Shown here: positions 63,803 to 64,000 of the stretch, one piece after another | How positions within the stretch are numbered: position 1 is the first letter of the stretch | Layout: each line of letters opens with the position of its first letter | Assembly: GCA_023101885.1 (NCBI GenBank) | Contig: JALPQD010000513.1 | Location: 1,178,001-1,242,000 of the forward strand | From: Typhlomys cinereus | Lineage: Eukaryota > Chordata > Mammalia > Rodentia > Platacanthomyidae | DNA length: 64,000 nucleotides | Direction of reading: 5' to 3' | The notes under the pieces: generated by a model | What the model was told of the DNA's origin: nothing | Databases searched by the model: none | What the model saw: the letters and a program-made list of their open reading frames with translations, nothing else | Translations under genes and position numbers: made by a program

Positions 63803-64000
63803 GATTCTACATTTTTGAATGTACCAACAAGAGAAATGAAAATATATGTTCACCTAAGACCCTGTATATGAACAGTTAGAGCAACTCTCTTCATGTATCC
63901 CAAAGTGGAAAAACCTCAAAAGATTAATGAATGAATGGATAAATATATTATACACATATAATGGAATATCATTTAACAATAAAAAGAATTTTCACTTGTA
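63803..64000 (+). repeat. LINE-1 3' fragment, right part
   Basis: aatgaatgaatggataaata and ataatggaatatcatttaac aataaaaag are typical LINE-1 3' UTR phrases. It runs off the window. Confidence 0.7.

Larger units (their letters stand above)
57111..64000 (-). other. AGO3: AGO3 intron 2 (partial)
   Basis: No coding exon was found. It carries ID elements, B4-like and B2-superfamily SINEs, a GA microsatellite, a 24-bp minisatellite and, at the end, a plus-strand LINE-1 fragment. The stretches 57115-57600, 57990-58680, 60310-60780, 61040-61815 and 62165-62840 show nothing recognised. Confidence 0.75.

Overview
This is a mammalian, almost certainly rodent, intronic window. It is AT-rich, has no bacterial-style gene packing, and is crowded with tRNA-derived and 7SL-derived SINEs (B1, ID, B3/B4-like and a B2-superfamily element), old LINE-1, MaLR-type LTRs and microsatellites. 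The dominant SINE has a B2-like tRNA head but a body unlike the mouse B2 consensus. From memory it best fits the B2-superfamily family described in jerboa-like rodents (Dipodoidea), but that placement is only moderately supported.

The single recognisable protein gene is Argonaute-3 (AGO3) on the minus strand. Ten consecutive coding exons (by homology exons 3-12) lie between 57110 and 4835. They encode roughly residues 65-531 of the 860-residue human protein: N domain, L1 linker, PAZ, L2 linker and the start of MID. Exon lengths, read 5' to 3' on the minus strand, are 121, 209, 137, 135, 88, 148, 120, 123, 134 and 184 bp, all with GT/AG borders. The start codon, the rest of MID and the PIWI catalytic domain lie outside the window. 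Nine exons are intact. The tenth is 1 bp short (four Gs where five are expected), which creates a frameshift and an early stop, so it is either an assembly error or a real lesion.

Intron 5 is about 30.5 kb. Its most striking occupant is a 6.6-kb copy of a gammaretrovirus-like ERV transcript at 24051-30660 (plus strand, antisense to AGO3). It is not a provirus. It starts exactly at R and runs R-U5-PBS(Pro)-body-PPT-U3-R-poly(A). It is flanked by a perfect 18-bp target-site duplication at a LINE-1 endonuclease-type site, inside an old LINE-1. I read it as an ERV genomic RNA retrocopied by LINE-1 machinery. Its coding body is decayed although the insertion looks recent.

Other notable features are a nearly perfect U1 snRNA retropseudogene (2531-2692), many recent SINE insertions with clean target duplications, several nested insertions, and a compact imperfect hairpin in intron 6. 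Most short open frames rich in Met/Cys/Val, Ser/Phe or Lys/Glu are translations of SINE-embedded (TG)n or other microsatellites, not genes.
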